Source of the DNA: Hongsoonwoonella zoysiae
Lineage (GTDB): Bacteria; Pseudomonadota; Alphaproteobacteria; Rhizobiales; Stappiaceae
Length of the DNA stretch: 64,000 nucleotides
NCBI RefSeq assembly: GCF_013266695.1
Contig: NZ_JABRXF010000001.1
Location: 1,119,236 to 1,183,235, forward strand
Direction: 5' to 3'
Part shown: one piece after another, positions 44,608 through 54,900 of the stretch
How the letters are laid out: each line of letters opens with the position of its first letter
Numbering within the stretch: the first letter of the stretch is position 1
Translations under genes and position numbers: made by a program
The notes under the pieces: generated by a model
The model's input: the letters and a program-made list of their open reading frames with translations, nothing else
Database searches by the model: none
Told to the model about the DNA's origin: nothing

Positions 44608-45384
44608 CTACCGCTTTGTTGCCGCAACCACGAAATGTGAGATGGTGAAGAAGAAGCGGCCGGTGCGTGCCAGTTCGAACTGCTCGTCGGCCCAGGCCTC
44701 GACGATCGCCGGGTCGAGAAGTTCCTTCTGGACCGTGTAATTTTTCATGAGAACGATCATCATGTGCGCGAGCCCGTCCGGCCTCAGCGTCCGGTCGACA
44801 TATGTCAGGGGCCTGATTTCTTCCACGAGAAAGCCTGCGTCTTCCATCATGGCTGGCAGGATCGCCGGTACCCGCCGCTCCACCATGTGACGGTCCCAGA
44901 TGGAGCGCATCAGGCCCATGCGCGGCCGGTCGTCGGTAAACATGGCCATCGTGTCCCAATGCATGTCGCCGATGACGAGCCGCCCGTCGCGGCCAAGCAC
45001 CCTGTTGATTTCCCTGAGCGCGCCGGGAATATCCTCCACATATTCGAACACCTGAACGGCGACCGCCTTGTCGACGCTTTCACCGGCAAGGGGCAGGTCG
45101 TTTGCCGACCCTTCGTGGATTTCGATGTTTTCACGCACCGAACAGCGCGAAGTCGCATATTCACGCATCTCCGCACTCGGGTCGATGGCGATCACGCGGC
45201 CTTTTTCGCCGACGGCGCGGGAAAGCTCCAGCGTCATGAGGCCGGTGCCGCAACCGATGTCGAGGACACGGTCGCCCGCCCTGATGTCCAGCGCATCGAA
45301 ATTCGCCATGCGCCGCTTGACGATGTCCGAGCCCTGATAGGCGTCATCCAGAATCCGGGCCGTTTGCGCATCGAACTTCAGCAT
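44608..45384 (-). CDS. class I SAM-dependent methyltransferase
   Basis: A 258-residue methyltransferase of the UbiE/type 11 kind. VLDIGCGTGLMTLELSRAVG is the SAM motif, then VDKAVAVQVFEYVEDIPGALREINRVL. Substrate unknown. Start 45384 (MLKFDAQTARI) is chosen; upstream frame is AT-rich intergenic sequence. Confidence 0.87.
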   Translation of the reverse strand: MLKFDAQTARILDDAYQGSDIVKRRMANFDALDIRAGDRVLDIGCGTGLMTLELSRAVGEKGRVIAIDPSAEMREYATSRCSVRENIEIHEGSANDLPLAGESVDKAVAVQVFEYVEDIPGALREINRVLGRDGRLVIGDMHWDTMAMFTDDRPRMGLMRSIWDRHMVERRVPAILPAMMEDAGFLVEEIRPLTYVDRTLRPDGLAHMMIVLMKNYTVQKELLDPAIVEAWADEQFELARTGRFFFTISHFVVAATKR

Positions 45385-45556
45385 GGCTTCGCCTCCGGAT
45401 TGGATGTTGTCGAAATCCGCAAAAAAGCGACGTCCACGCACGGTCGTACGGGAGGAGGAGTGGCGTGGGTCGATATGACTTACTATACGATAGTTTATAT
45501 CCAGGGGCGTGGGTGGAAAACACAAATTCTCGCAATAATCGCTCGCCGGCTTGCCA

Positions 45557-45583
45557 ATAAAAAAGGGCGACCGGAGCCGCCCT
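45557..45583 (-). terminator. intrinsic terminator after ppa
   Basis: AGGGCG (45564-45569) and CGCCCT (45578-45583) form a stem; on the minus strand it is followed by a T-run (45558-45564). It is 24 bases past the ppa stop. Confidence 0.8.
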
Positions 45584-45606
45584 GTGCAAATTCTGCTGTT
45601 TTTTTC

Positions 45607-46143
45607 TTATTTTGCCTTGTCGTTTTCGCGCTCGATCGATTCCATGATGATCCGCTTGGCGTCGTCCGGGCCGCCCCAACCGACGATCTTGACCCATTTG
45701 CCGGCCTCCAGGTCCTTGTAATGCTCAAAGAAGTGCTGCACCTGGTCGAGCGTGATTTTCGGTAAATCCTCATAGTGATTGACGCTTTCGTAGCGCCGGG
45801 TGATCTTGGTCGAGGGAACGGCAAGCAGCTTTTCGTCCATTCCCGCCTCGTCCTCCATGAAGAGCACGCCGATCGGGCGGCAGTTGATGATGGCGCCGGG
45901 AACGATCGGCCGCTGGTTCACGACCACCACGTCGAGCGGGTCGCCATCGCCGCAAAGCGTGTGCGGAATGAAGCCGTAATTGCCGGGATAGCGCATCGGC
46001 GTATACAGAAAGCGGTCGACGTACATGGCGCCCGCCTCCTTGTCCATTTCGTATTTGATCGGCTCGCCGCCCACCGGCACTTCGACGATCACGTTGATGT
46101 CCTCGGGCGGGTTCTTGCCGATCGGCACAGCATCGATACGCAT
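45607..46143 (-). CDS. ppa: inorganic pyrophosphatase, family I
   Basis: A 178-residue soluble pyrophosphatase. Catalytic blocks [34 protein letters not shown] and [14 protein letters not shown] carry the metal-binding acids. It hydrolyses PPi to drive biosynthesis. Confidence 0.96.
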   Translation of the reverse strand: MRIDAVPIGKNPPEDINVIVEVPVGGEPIKYEMDKEAGAMYVDRFLYTPMRYPGNYGFIPHTLCGDGDPLDVVVVNQRPIVPGAIINCRPIGVLFMEDEAGMDEKLLAVPSTKITRRYESVNHYEDLPKITLDQVQHFFEHYKDLEAGKWVKIVGWGGPDDAKRIIMESIERENDKAK

Positions 46144-46298
46144 GGTCGTTCAGGCTCCTGAATTTGTTTTGCGCGCTGTATGGCAAGGCGGACCGCCGAT
46201 GGCAAGCCGCGAATTGTGCGCTGCAACGATATAACTAGATGGACAGGCCGTGCTGCCGTATGGTCGGCGGAAGGTGAAAAATTATATATTACAATAGT

Positions 46299-46823
46299 TT
46301 ATGATGCGTCGCTGTCGGCGAACCAGCCGAAGACGGAAAGCTCCACAGAGGTGCCGGCCACCTGCTCCTGGCTGTTCATCAGAAGCTGACCGCCGAGCGA
46401 ACGATAAAACCGCATGGCGGCCTCGTTTTCGGAAAGCACGCGGACCGTGGCGCCGGACAGGCGCATGCGAACGAGTGCGCGGCGCGTCGCCTGAAAAAGC
46501 TTGGTGCCGAAACCGAGGCCCTGGTATTCGGGCAGGATGTAAAGCTCGTAAATCTCGCCCTCGAAGGGCAGTTCACGCATGCGCGAGCGCCCGTATGTGG
46601 CATAGCCAACGGTCTTCCCGGCAACTTCCAGCACCTGGATCAACACGCCGCGTGACAGCGCTCCGCGCCACCACCGGGGGCCGCGCCGGGAGATCATCCG
46701 CTCAAGGTCGACGCCGGAAAGAAGGCCGCGATAAGCTCCGCGCCACGCTTCCAGATGGATGGTGGACAGTGTTTCGGCATCGATCGGCCTTGCCGGCCGC
46801 GTGGCGATGAGATCCGTACTCAT
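46299..46823 (-). CDS. GNAT family N-acetyltransferase
   Basis: A 174-residue GNAT protein. ARPIDAETLSTIHLEAWRGAYRGLL at the start, YILPEYQGLGFGTKLFQA the acetyl-CoA site, and NEAAMRFYRSLGGQ the closing motif. Substrate unknown. It is followed downstream by an AT-rich gap before ppa. Confidence 0.86.
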   Translation of the reverse strand: MSTDLIATRPARPIDAETLSTIHLEAWRGAYRGLLSGVDLERMISRRGPRWWRGALSRGVLIQVLEVAGKTVGYATYGRSRMRELPFEGEIYELYILPEYQGLGFGTKLFQATRRALVRMRLSGATVRVLSENEAAMRFYRSLGGQLLMNSQEQVAGTSVELSVFGWFADSDAS

Positions 46824-46923
46824 GCCAAAAGCATAGCCCGCTTGAACGTTCTACGGAAGAACGGCCTGTGAATTCTCGGCGAAAAATCGCCGGGAGAAAC
46901 GGGAATCGTGAACGGGTGCTGAA

Positions 46924-47064
46924 AAAGGAGAGGGCCGGCTTGACAGCCGGCCCTTCGGGTTACCTTGCGGGATTGAACCGTAACCGGATCAATTCCCGAT
47001 CTTCTCGCGACCCCGGGGGGCTGGGGGGCTAGTGCGTTCCGAAGTCTCCTCGAAGATCGGTTCT
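46924..47064 (-). ncRNA. candidate small RNA, about 140 nt
   Basis: On the minus strand three stems are seen in order. CCGATCTTC (47052-47060) pairs with GAAGATCGG (46996-47004), enclosing a C-rich loop with two GCCCCCC runs. GGTTAC (46980-46985) pairs with GTAACC (46958-46963). AGGGCCGGCT (46945-46954) pairs with AGCCGGCCCT (46931-46940), followed by CTCCTTTTTC, a weak terminator. CTTGAC (47091-47096) lies at -35 distance from the first stem. No coding frame fits. The 415-base gap (46824-47238) holds nothing else apparent. It matches no RNA family I can name. Confidence 0.5.
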
Positions 47065-47238
47065 CTGAGGCAACTTCTCTTTTATCGAAGGTCAAGATGG
47101 CGCGGTAAGGGCCGGATTGGGGCGAAAATATGAATAATCCGTATCTTTCTCGGTCAACTTTCGTCGGGCATTTTCGCCCGCCTCTTGCATCCGCGCGGCG
47201 GCTGGGCGCAAGATGTCGATTATGCGACAGGAGGCGCC

Positions 47239-47649
47239 ATGAGCGAATTCGATGAAGATGCGCTATCCGGCGGAGCGCCGGCATCGGTCGAGGCCGGATA
47301 CTCGCCGGTGCAACGCTCCGCCCCGCCCGCACAGCGCGCCGTTCCCCTCGTGGCGTTTCACCGACGCGAACTCGACCAGATCCTGAGGCTTTACGGCAGG
47401 ATGGTGGCAAGTGGCGAGTGGCGCGATTATGCCATCGACCACATGAAGGAAAAGGCCGTTTTCTCCGTATTCCGGCGCACGTCGGAAATGCCGCTTTTCC
47501 GCATCGAAAAGGTTCCGAAAAACGCTCGCCGGCAGGGCGCCTACGCGGTCATCGGCGCGGGCGGCGCGATCCTGAAGCGCGGATCGGAACTGGCGCAGGT
47601 GCTGAAGGTTTTCGAGAAAAAGCGGCATTTGCGATTGGTGGACGCCTGA
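47239..47649 (+). CDS. DUF2794 protein
   Basis: A 136-residue protein of DUF2794, common in Alphaproteobacteria. LVAFHRRELDQILRLYGRMVASGEWRDYAID and FRRTSEMPLFRIEKVPKNARRQGAYAVIGA are the conserved parts. Function unknown. AGGAGG precedes ATG 47239. The N-terminal 30 residues look disordered. Confidence 0.87.
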   Translation: MSEFDEDALSGGAPASVEAGYSPVQRSAPPAQRAVPLVAFHRRELDQILRLYGRMVASGEWRDYAIDHMKEKAVFSVFRRTSEMPLFRIEKVPKNARRQGAYAVIGAGGAILKRGSELAQVLKVFEKKRHLRLVDA

Positions 47650-47790
47650 AGGCTCGCTGCTCCATCCTTCATCATAACGCCGTGCGCATTGGGAGATCGC
47701 CCGCGATCCCGTTCATTCCGATGCGAATGAAACCGGCCCATGCGGCATTAACCCTTTGTGCGGCCTTGCGTCTCTGCTAAATCTCAGGGC

Positions 47791-48294
47791 ATGAGTCTCG
47801 CCCGCGACATGAACCTATTGCGCCAGGTGCCGCTGCTCGCCGACTTTCCGGACGATCAGTTGCGGCTGCTTGCGTTTTCGGCGGAGAACCTGACATACCG
47901 CGATGGCCAGGTGATTTTTCGAGAAGGCGAGCGCGCGGACGGGGGATACGTCATCGCGACCGGCGAAGTCAGCCTTGAGCGCGGGCAGGACGAGCGGGAG
48001 CACCTTGGCACCTTCGGATCGGGCACACTGATCGGCGAACTGGCGCTTCTGGTGGAAACGCGGCGCCCGGCGCGGGCGGTCGCCTCCGGCGATGTCGAAC
48101 TCATTCGCATCCGCCGCGCGCTTTTCAAGCGCATGTTGCAGGAGTTCCCCGAAATCGCGGCGTCGCTGTTCGAAGCGCATGTGACGCGCTTTCAAAAGAC
48201 GACGCGCGCACTTTCGCGCGTGGGCAACGTGCTTGACCAGATCGAGCGGGAAGCCAGTGCCTATCGGAAATCGAAACGTCCGCTCGCCGATTGA
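47791..48294 (+). CDS. stand-alone cyclic nucleotide-binding domain protein
   Basis: A 167-residue protein that is almost only a Crp-like sensor domain: IFREGERADGGYVIATGEVSL, FGSGTLIGELALLVETRRPARAVA (phosphate-binding cassette with the E and R residues) and a C-helix to the end. There is no DNA-binding HTH, so it probably works through a protein partner. It could read the product of the class III cyclase at 552-1622, but that is a guess. Confidence 0.87.
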   Translation: MSLARDMNLLRQVPLLADFPDDQLRLLAFSAENLTYRDGQVIFREGERADGGYVIATGEVSLERGQDEREHLGTFGSGTLIGELALLVETRRPARAVASGDVELIRIRRALFKRMLQEFPEIAASLFEAHVTRFQKTTRALSRVGNVLDQIEREASAYRKSKRPLAD

Positions 48295-48345
48295 GCAGCG
48301 CGCACAGGCGTTGCGTTGGCCTGCCGGAAGGCAAGCCGCGGGGTC

Positions 48346-49242
48346 TCAGGTTCGCGCCGATGAAACCCGCGGGCCCGAACTCTTGAAAAGCCGGTCCCTC
48401 AGGAAGACCAGGATCGGGAGGGCAGTGACCGCGAAGCCCGTGAAGGCCACCCACCATGCAGGGCGGATCGAGTAGCTGAAATCGAGGTTTGCGGCGAGCA
48501 CCCGCTCGGCCGGAATGCCGGTCGCTATCGCATACCAGGCATACTCCAGGCCCGCCGTGGCGAGACCGGAAAGGGCGGCGACAACTGCGAGCGTGAGCGG
48601 CGAAGCGATGTCGAACTTCAGCCTGTGGGCGATACGATATCCCATCAGGAGCACGAAGAAGCCGCTCATCAAGGTGGCCTCCGTGACGTCGGATTTCGAC
48701 TGCATGAAGAAGTGGAGGCCGGCGAGAATGGCGATGGCGTAGGCAACCTTGTGCAGCCGGTTCCAGTTCGCCCCCATCTTGCGGATCGCGCCGTCTGTCG
48801 ACGTCGCGCCCAGAAGGGCCATCATGAAAAGAGCGGTAAAGCCGATGGTGAGATAGATGCGCAGTACGATCTCGCTTGCCACCTTCTGCAGGTCCCAGGC
48901 CTCGTCGGCTGCATAAAACGTCAGATGCAGGAGGGCATAACCTAGGGCGGCAAGACCCAGCATTCGCCGGACCTGGATGAGCTTCGGCCAGCTTGCGATA
49001 CGCCTGAGCGGCGTGATGGAGAGTGACAGGAACAGGTAACGGATCGCCCAGTCGCCCGTTTCGTGGATGGCCGCCTCGACAGGTTTCGAGCCGAGTGTTC
49101 CGGCGAGAAGCCCGTAGGCGAGCAGGAGACCGGGAAGAAGAATGCCAAGAAAAACGAAAAGCTTGAAAGGCGAAAGCCGTCCCCTCGCGTCGGTCCAGGG
49201 GATATAGGGCGTCAGGCTGGTGATCGCTTGGGCGCTCGTCAT
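48346..49242 (-). CDS. msrQ: protein-methionine-sulfoxide reductase heme-binding subunit MsrQ
   Basis: A 298-residue membrane protein with six or seven helices. RRMLGLAALGYALLHLTFY, NWNRLHKVAYAIAILAGLHFFM and RIYLTIGFTALFMMALLGATS carry the heme ligand histidines. It passes electrons to periplasmic MsrP, which repairs oxidised methionines. msrP is normally next to it but is not in this window. Confidence 0.9.
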   Translation of the reverse strand: MTSAQAITSLTPYIPWTDARGRLSPFKLFVFLGILLPGLLLAYGLLAGTLGSKPVEAAIHETGDWAIRYLFLSLSITPLRRIASWPKLIQVRRMLGLAALGYALLHLTFYAADEAWDLQKVASEIVLRIYLTIGFTALFMMALLGATSTDGAIRKMGANWNRLHKVAYAIAILAGLHFFMQSKSDVTEATLMSGFFVLLMGYRIAHRLKFDIASPLTLAVVAALSGLATAGLEYAWYAIATGIPAERVLAANLDFSYSIRPAWWVAFTGFAVTALPILVFLRDRLFKSSGPRVSSART

Positions 49243-49351
49243 GGGTTTCCGTACTGTTTGTTCAGTTAATCTACAGATACGAACGAAGAAGCGAAATGTC
49301 TCGACACGGCCGATCAAGCTGCCGTGAAAATGGCGGAGCTTGCCGGGTGAG

Positions 49352-49383
49352 ATAAACAAAGGCCGGGGAAATGCCCCGGCCTT
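49352..49383 (-). terminator. intrinsic terminator after leuD
   Basis: AAGGCCGGGG (49359-49368) and CCCCGGCCTT (49374-49383) form a 10-bp stem; the minus strand continues TTTGTTTATC. It follows the leuD stop by 33 bases. Confidence 0.85.
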
Positions 49384-49416
49384 CGAATATTTTCGTAGAA
49401 TTTGCGTCGGCCTGTC

Positions 49417-50022
49417 TCAGACCCAGGGGCGCGCTTCGCCCAGCTTGCTCTCGAAGCTGTCGATCGAAGGGGCCTTTTCCATCGTCAGGCCGATATCGTC
49501 GAGCCCGTTCAGCAGGCAGTGCTTGCGGTGCGGGTCGATATCGAAGGTGATGACGCCGCCGTCCGGCCCCTTGATCTCCTGCGCTTCCAGGTCGACGGTG
49601 AGCGTCGCGTTCGCGCCGCGGCGCGCGTCGTCCATCAGCTTGTCGAGTTCTTCCTGGGAAACGACGATCGGCAGGATGCCGTTCTTGAAGCAGTTGTTGT
49701 AAAAGATGTCCGCGAAGGAGGTGGAGATCACGCAGCGGATGCCGTAGTCGAGCAACGCCCACGGGGCGTGTTCGCGGCTCGATCCGCAGCCGAAATTGTC
49801 GCCCGCGACCAGGATCTGCGCATTGCGGTAGGCCGGCTGGTTGAGCACGAATTCGGTGTTCTCCGAGCCGTCCTCATGGGTGCGCATCTCGTGAAACAGC
49901 GCCGTGCCGAGGCCGGTGCGCTTGATCGTCTTCAGGAACTGCTTGGGGATGATCATGTCGGTATCGACATTGACGATCGGCATGGGGGCCGCGACCCCGG
50001 TGAGCGTGGTGAATTTTTCCAC
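49417..50022 (-). CDS. leuD: 3-isopropylmalate dehydratase small subunit
   Basis: A 201-residue LeuD, partner of LeuC in leucine synthesis. [16 protein letters not shown] and [17 protein letters not shown] are the swivel-domain hallmarks. GTG 50022 has AAGGAGAA upstream. It lies 31 bases after argC in the same direction, an unusual pairing that suggests a shared transcript. Confidence 0.95.
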   Translation of the reverse strand: MEKFTTLTGVAAPMPIVNVDTDMIIPKQFLKTIKRTGLGTALFHEMRTHEDGSENTEFVLNQPAYRNAQILVAGDNFGCGSSREHAPWALLDYGIRCVISTSFADIFYNNCFKNGILPIVVSQEELDKLMDDARRGANATLTVDLEAQEIKGPDGGVITFDIDPHRKHCLLNGLDDIGLTMEKAPSIDSFESKLGEARPWV

Positions 50023-50053
50023 GGACAGTTCTCCTTGGGTTTTCAGCGCAACG

Positions 50054-51004
50054 TCAGGCGGCGAGGCTCGTCGAACCGTCGACGCCAAGCATCAGGTTCA
50101 GGTTCTGGACGGCGGCACCCGAAGCGCCCTTGCCCAGATTGTCGTAAACGGCGACCAGCAGCGCCTGCGCGCGCTTGTCGTTGGCGAAGACATGCAGGTG
50201 CATGCGATTTGTGCCGTTGAAGGTCTGCGGGTCGAGATCCGGCAGCTTGTCCACCACCTCGTAAGGCGCGACGTCGACGAAGCTGTTGGTGATCGACGCA
50301 TAATGGTCGGCGACGGCCGCGTGAAGCTCCGCCCCCCTCGGCACCTTCGGCAGGGTCTCGAGCTGCAGCGGTACGAAGGTCACCATGCCTTGCGCATAGT
50401 CGCCGACCGCCGGCTGGAAAAGCGGCGTCTTTTCGAGCTTCGAATAAAGCTGCATTTCCGGCAAATGCTTGTGGTTGAGGCCGAGCGCATAGGGCATGAA
50501 GGGCGCATTTCCGCCTTCGCCATTCTCGTATGCCTCGATCATGGAGCGCCCGCCGCCCGAGTAACCGGAAATCGCGTTGACGGTGACCGGCAGGCTTTCC
50601 GGTACGAGGCCGGCACCCACCAGAGGGCGCAGGAAGGCGATCACCCCTTGCGGATAGCAGCCCGGGTTCGCCACGCGCTTCGAGGCGGCGATGCGCGCGC
50701 CATGGTCCCGGTCCATCTCGGCGAAGCCATAGTCCCAGCCTTGCGCCACGCGATGGGCGGTCGAGGCGTCGATCACCCTTGTGGTGTCGTTTTCGATGAG
50801 CGAGACGCTTTCGCGCGCTGCATCGTCCGGCAGGCAGAGAATGGCGACATCAGCCTCGTTCAAAAGCGCCTTGCGCGTTTCGACGTCCTTGCGCTTGTCG
50901 GCGGGAATCGAGACGAGGTCCATGTCGCGGCGACGGGCAAGGCGCTCGCGGATCTGCAAACCCGTTGTGCCGGCTTCACCGTCAATGAAAATCTTCGCGA
51001 CCAT
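50054..51004 (-). CDS. argC: N-acetyl-gamma-glutamyl-phosphate reductase
   Basis: A 316-residue ArgC, the third step of arginine synthesis. [17 protein letters not shown] is the NADP motif, NPGCYPQG holds the catalytic Cys, and [11 protein letters not shown] follows. Its length fits the shorter type-2 ArgC. First gene of an argC-leuD unit. Confidence 0.94.
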   Translation of the reverse strand: MVAKIFIDGEAGTTGLQIRERLARRRDMDLVSIPADKRKDVETRKALLNEADVAILCLPDDAARESVSLIENDTTRVIDASTAHRVAQGWDYGFAEMDRDHGARIAASKRVANPGCYPQGVIAFLRPLVGAGLVPESLPVTVNAISGYSGGGRSMIEAYENGEGGNAPFMPYALGLNHKHLPEMQLYSKLEKTPLFQPAVGDYAQGMVTFVPLQLETLPKVPRGAELHAAVADHYASITNSFVDVAPYEVVDKLPDLDPQTFNGTNRMHLHVFANDKRAQALLVAVYDNLGKGASGAAVQNLNLMLGVDGSTSLAA

Positions 51005-51160
51005 TGCTCCCGTCTCCGAATTGAAGAGGTTTGCGCCCGCCGCATCGGCGCAACCAAAGCGCGGGCGGGCATTCGTGCGGACAATTCGCCCGCGGCGGCG
51101 CTTCTTCTACACCAAACTGCGGTGCCTTGTCATCGTGCCGAAGAAATTTGCCGGCAGTTC

Positions 51161-51733
51161 CTATCGGGCCATGCCGTGATATTCGTCGTTCGGCTGCATG
51201 TCGACCGCGGATGCGACACGGTTCGACATGTTGAAGAAGGCGGCGACCGAGGCGATGTCCCATATGTCTCGGTCGGAGAAGCCGGCCTTGCGCAGGGCTT
51301 CGCGGTCGGCCTCCAGGATCGCTTCCGGCTCCTTCGTCAGCTTCACCGCGAAATCGAGCATGGCACGGTGGCGGGGCGTGAGGTCGGCGACCCGGTAGTT
51401 CATGACCATCAGTTCGCCGAGCTTCGGATCGCCCGAAAGCTGGCGTACGGCCGCGCCATGCGCAGTCAGGCAATAAAAGCAGTGATTTACCGAGGAAACG
51501 GCGACGGCGATCATCTCCCGTTCCAGCTTGGAAAGTCCGCTGTCGCCCAGCATCAGGTCATTATACATCTGCGTGAAGGCGCGCAGCTTCCCGTCGTCGA
51601 AGGCATAAGCCCTCAATACGTTCGGCACGAGGCCGAGTTTTTCCTCGCATTTCGCGAAATAGGCGGCGGTTTCCGGGCTTTGCGGCGAGCCATCGCCGAG
51701 ATCAAGCGCGGTGATCCGTTCATTTTCCGTCAT
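51161..51733 (-). CDS. AhpD-like peroxidase-related protein (carboxymuconolactone decarboxylase fold)
   Basis: A 190-residue protein of the peroxidase-related AhpD group. SSVNHCFYCLTAHGAAVRQL carries the redox CxxC plus His. The helix RDIWDIASVAAFFNMSNRVA near the C-terminus is typical. It likely reduces peroxides or acts as a disulfide relay; partner unknown. Confidence 0.87.
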   Translation of the reverse strand: MTENERITALDLGDGSPQSPETAAYFAKCEEKLGLVPNVLRAYAFDDGKLRAFTQMYNDLMLGDSGLSKLEREMIAVAVSSVNHCFYCLTAHGAAVRQLSGDPKLGELMVMNYRVADLTPRHRAMLDFAVKLTKEPEAILEADREALRKAGFSDRDIWDIASVAAFFNMSNRVASAVDMQPNDEYHGMAR

Positions 51734-51900
51734 GATGCGATCCTTATGCGGATTAAATCATTTCCGTCATTGCCGTTTCTGTCGGTCAGGCTAGCATGGA
51801 GCCTGGCGGGCGTGGAGTGTCCGAATCGGACGGACCTTGCGATCAGCCGACCGTTAGCCGCAGCCGAACGACAATCGACAATCATAAGTCGGGGGGAGTT

Positions 51901-54900
51901 ATGCCCGAAGCCAAGGACAATGCGAAAAACCGTCTGATCGAGGGCGTGGTCGGCGCACTGGAAGCCGAACTTGCACCCTTCGCGAAGGCGCTGTTCGAGC
52001 GGGGGGCCGCCGAAGACCTCGTTACCTACACCAGGGACGAGCTTGCCGCCTTCGCCCGTGAGGCGTGGAAGGATATGGCGAACCACCCCGTCGGCACGCA
52101 CCGGGTAAACGTCTATAACCCCGCATTCCGGGCCGACGGCGTGCGCGCGGGCGACGTCACGGTCGTCGAGGTCGTCAACGACAACATGCCGTTCCTGGTG
52201 GATTCCGTCATGGCGGAGCTGCAGGACAGCGGGTTGGAAGTTCGCCTTGTTCTGCATCCGATCCTGATGGTCGAACGTGACGAGGAAGGCAGGCTGATCG
52301 CTTGCCACGGCAAGTTCACCGGCAAGGAGAAAAAGAACGTCCGCAAGGAAAGCCTCATCCATATCCATGTCGCGCGCATCGATGCCGAGATCGAGCGCGG
52401 TGGCCTTATGGACCGGCTGGACGGGGTGATGAACGATGTTCGCCGCGCGGTAACGGACTGGAGCGACATGCGCGGGCGCCTGCAGCGGGCGATCTCGACC
52501 TACAAGGAAAGCCCGCCGCCCTTCGCCGCCGACGATCTGGCGGAGGCCGTGCAGTTCCTGGAGTGGATGGAGGCCGACAACTTCATCCTGCTCGGCATGC
52601 GCGAATACCATTTCGAGGGGGGCGCGCAGCGCGGCGAGCTTTCCCACAAGGAAGGCACGGGCCTCGGCCTTTTGAAGGACCCGGATGTGCGCGTTCTCAG
52701 GCGCGGGTCCGAATTCGTGGTGATGACGCCGGAAATCCGCGAATTCCTGATGAAGCCGGAACCGCTCATCATCGCCAAGGCCAATGTGAAGAGCCGGGTG
52801 CACCGGCGCGTGCACATGGACTATGTCGGCGTGAAGCTTTTCGACGATGCCGGCGAACTTTGCGGCGAACTCAGGATCGTCGGCCTCTTCACGGCAACCG
52901 CCTATACGCTGTCAACGCGCTCAATTCCCTATTTGAGGCGCAAGGTCGACAGCGTCTTTACGCGCGCAGGCTACGAGCCGGAAAGCCATTCGGGCCGCGC
53001 GCTCATGAACATCATGGAAGGCTATCCCCGCGATGAGCTTTTCCAGATCGATCCCGACCTTTTCTATCAGTTCTCCATGGCGATCCTGCAGCTCGAGGAG
53101 CGCCCGCGCATTCGCGTGCTGGCCCGCCGGGATCGGTTCGACCGCTACGTGTCGATCCTCTGCTTCGTCCCGCGCGACCGTTATTCGACGGAAATGCGCC
53201 TGAAGATCGGGCATTATCTGGCGGATGTCTTCGACGGGCGCCTGTCCGCCTGGTACGTCACCTATCCGGAAGGCCCGCTCGCGCGCGTGCATTTCATCGT
53301 CGGCCGCTATGAGGGCGAAACGCCGAACCCGGACCAGGACGAGCTGGAGCAGGCGGTCTCGGAAATCGTGCGCACCTGGGCGGACGATCTGAAAGAGGTG
53401 CTGCGCACCGCCTATGGCGGCAACCGCGCGCTCGAGGAAGCGCGCCGCTATGCCGATGCCTTTCAGGAAGGCTACAAGGAGGTCTTCTCCGCCGAAACCG
53501 CGATCGAGGACATTCGCGTCATCGAGAAGCTTTCCAAGCGGCGCGACACATCGATCCGCTTTACCCGCAGGCCGGACGACGCACCCAACAGGCTGACGCT
53601 GAAGGTCTTCCATCACGAAAAGCCGATTCCGCTTTCCGCGCGCGTTCCGATCCTGGAAAACATGGGTTTTCGCGTCATCAACGAACGGACCTACCGCATA
53701 ACGCCCGCGGACCGACCGCTCGCCTATCTGCACGAGAAAACGCTGGAGCGCGCCACGGGCAGCGATATCAAGCTCAGCAACGACGAGCGCGAGCGGCTGG
53801 AGGCGCTTTTCATCGCAATCTGGCAAAACCGCGCGGAATCGGACGGCTACAACGCGCTCGTGCTGTCGGCGGGCCTTGCGTGGCGCGACATCGCCATGCT
53901 GCGGGCGCTGTCGCGCTATCTGCGTCAGGCCGGCATCCGCTTTTCGGAAGACTATATGTGGGGCACGCTGAACCGCTATGCGGACATCACGCGCCAGCTT
54001 GTCGAGCTTTTCCACATCCGCTTCGACCCGGCACATGATGACGGAGACCGTTCGTTGGGTGCGGCGCGTCTGGAACAGGAACTGACGGCGGCTTTCGACC
54101 AGGTGGAAAGCCTTGACGACGACCGCATCCTGCGCCGCTTCCAGAACGTCATCGACGCGATGCTGCGAACGAATTTCTACCAGCTCGACGTACATGGACA
54201 GCCGAAGCCGACCTTCGCCTTCAAGCTCGATCCGCGCCGGCTGGAGGAACTGCCCGAGCCGAGGCCGTTCCGCGAAATCTTCGTCTATTCGCCGCGCGTG
54301 GAAGGCGTGCATCTGCGCTTCGGCAAGGTCTCGCGCGGCGGCTTGCGCTGGTCTGACCGCCCGCAGGACTTCCGCACCGAAATTCTGGGCCTCGTAAAGG
54401 CGCAGCAGGTGAAGAATGCCGTCATCGTGCCCGTGGGCGCGAAGGGTGGTTTCGTGCCCAAATGGCTGCCCGCGGGCGGTTCGCGAGAGGAAATTTTCGC
54501 GGAAGGCACGGAAGCCTACAAGATCTTCATCTCCTCATTGCTCGACGTGACCGACAACCTGGATGGCGACACGGTCTGGCCGCCGGAACTTGTCGTGCGC
54601 CACGACGACGACGACCCCTATCTGGTCGTTGCCGCGGACAAGGGCACGGCAACCTTCTCCGACACCGCAAACGAGATTTCGTCCGACCGCAATTTCTGGC
54701 TGGGCGACGCTTTCGCTTCGGGCGGTTCCGCCGGGTACGACCACAAGAAGATGGGCATTACCGCGCGGGGCGCCTGGGAGGCGGTGAAGCGCCATTTCCG
54801 CGAAATGGACCGCGACATCCAGACGGAGCCCTTCACGGTCGCTGGCGTGGGCGACATGTCGGGCGACGTCTTCGGCAACGGTATGCTTTTGTCCAAGGCG

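Noticed and set aside
45480-46312. Shared ATAGTTTA motif in two AT-rich gaps (45490 and 46303)
   Set aside because: Only eight bases, in AT-rich sequence; not enough to call a repeat.
46965-46985. tRNA-like T-loop (GGTTCAATCC on the minus strand)
   Set aside because: No acceptor, D or anticodon arms around it; it is part of the candidate sRNA loop.
49904-51937. 677-codon plus-strand frame across argC and the AhpD-like gene
   Set aside because: Spans two well-supported minus-strand genes and their gap; no domain.
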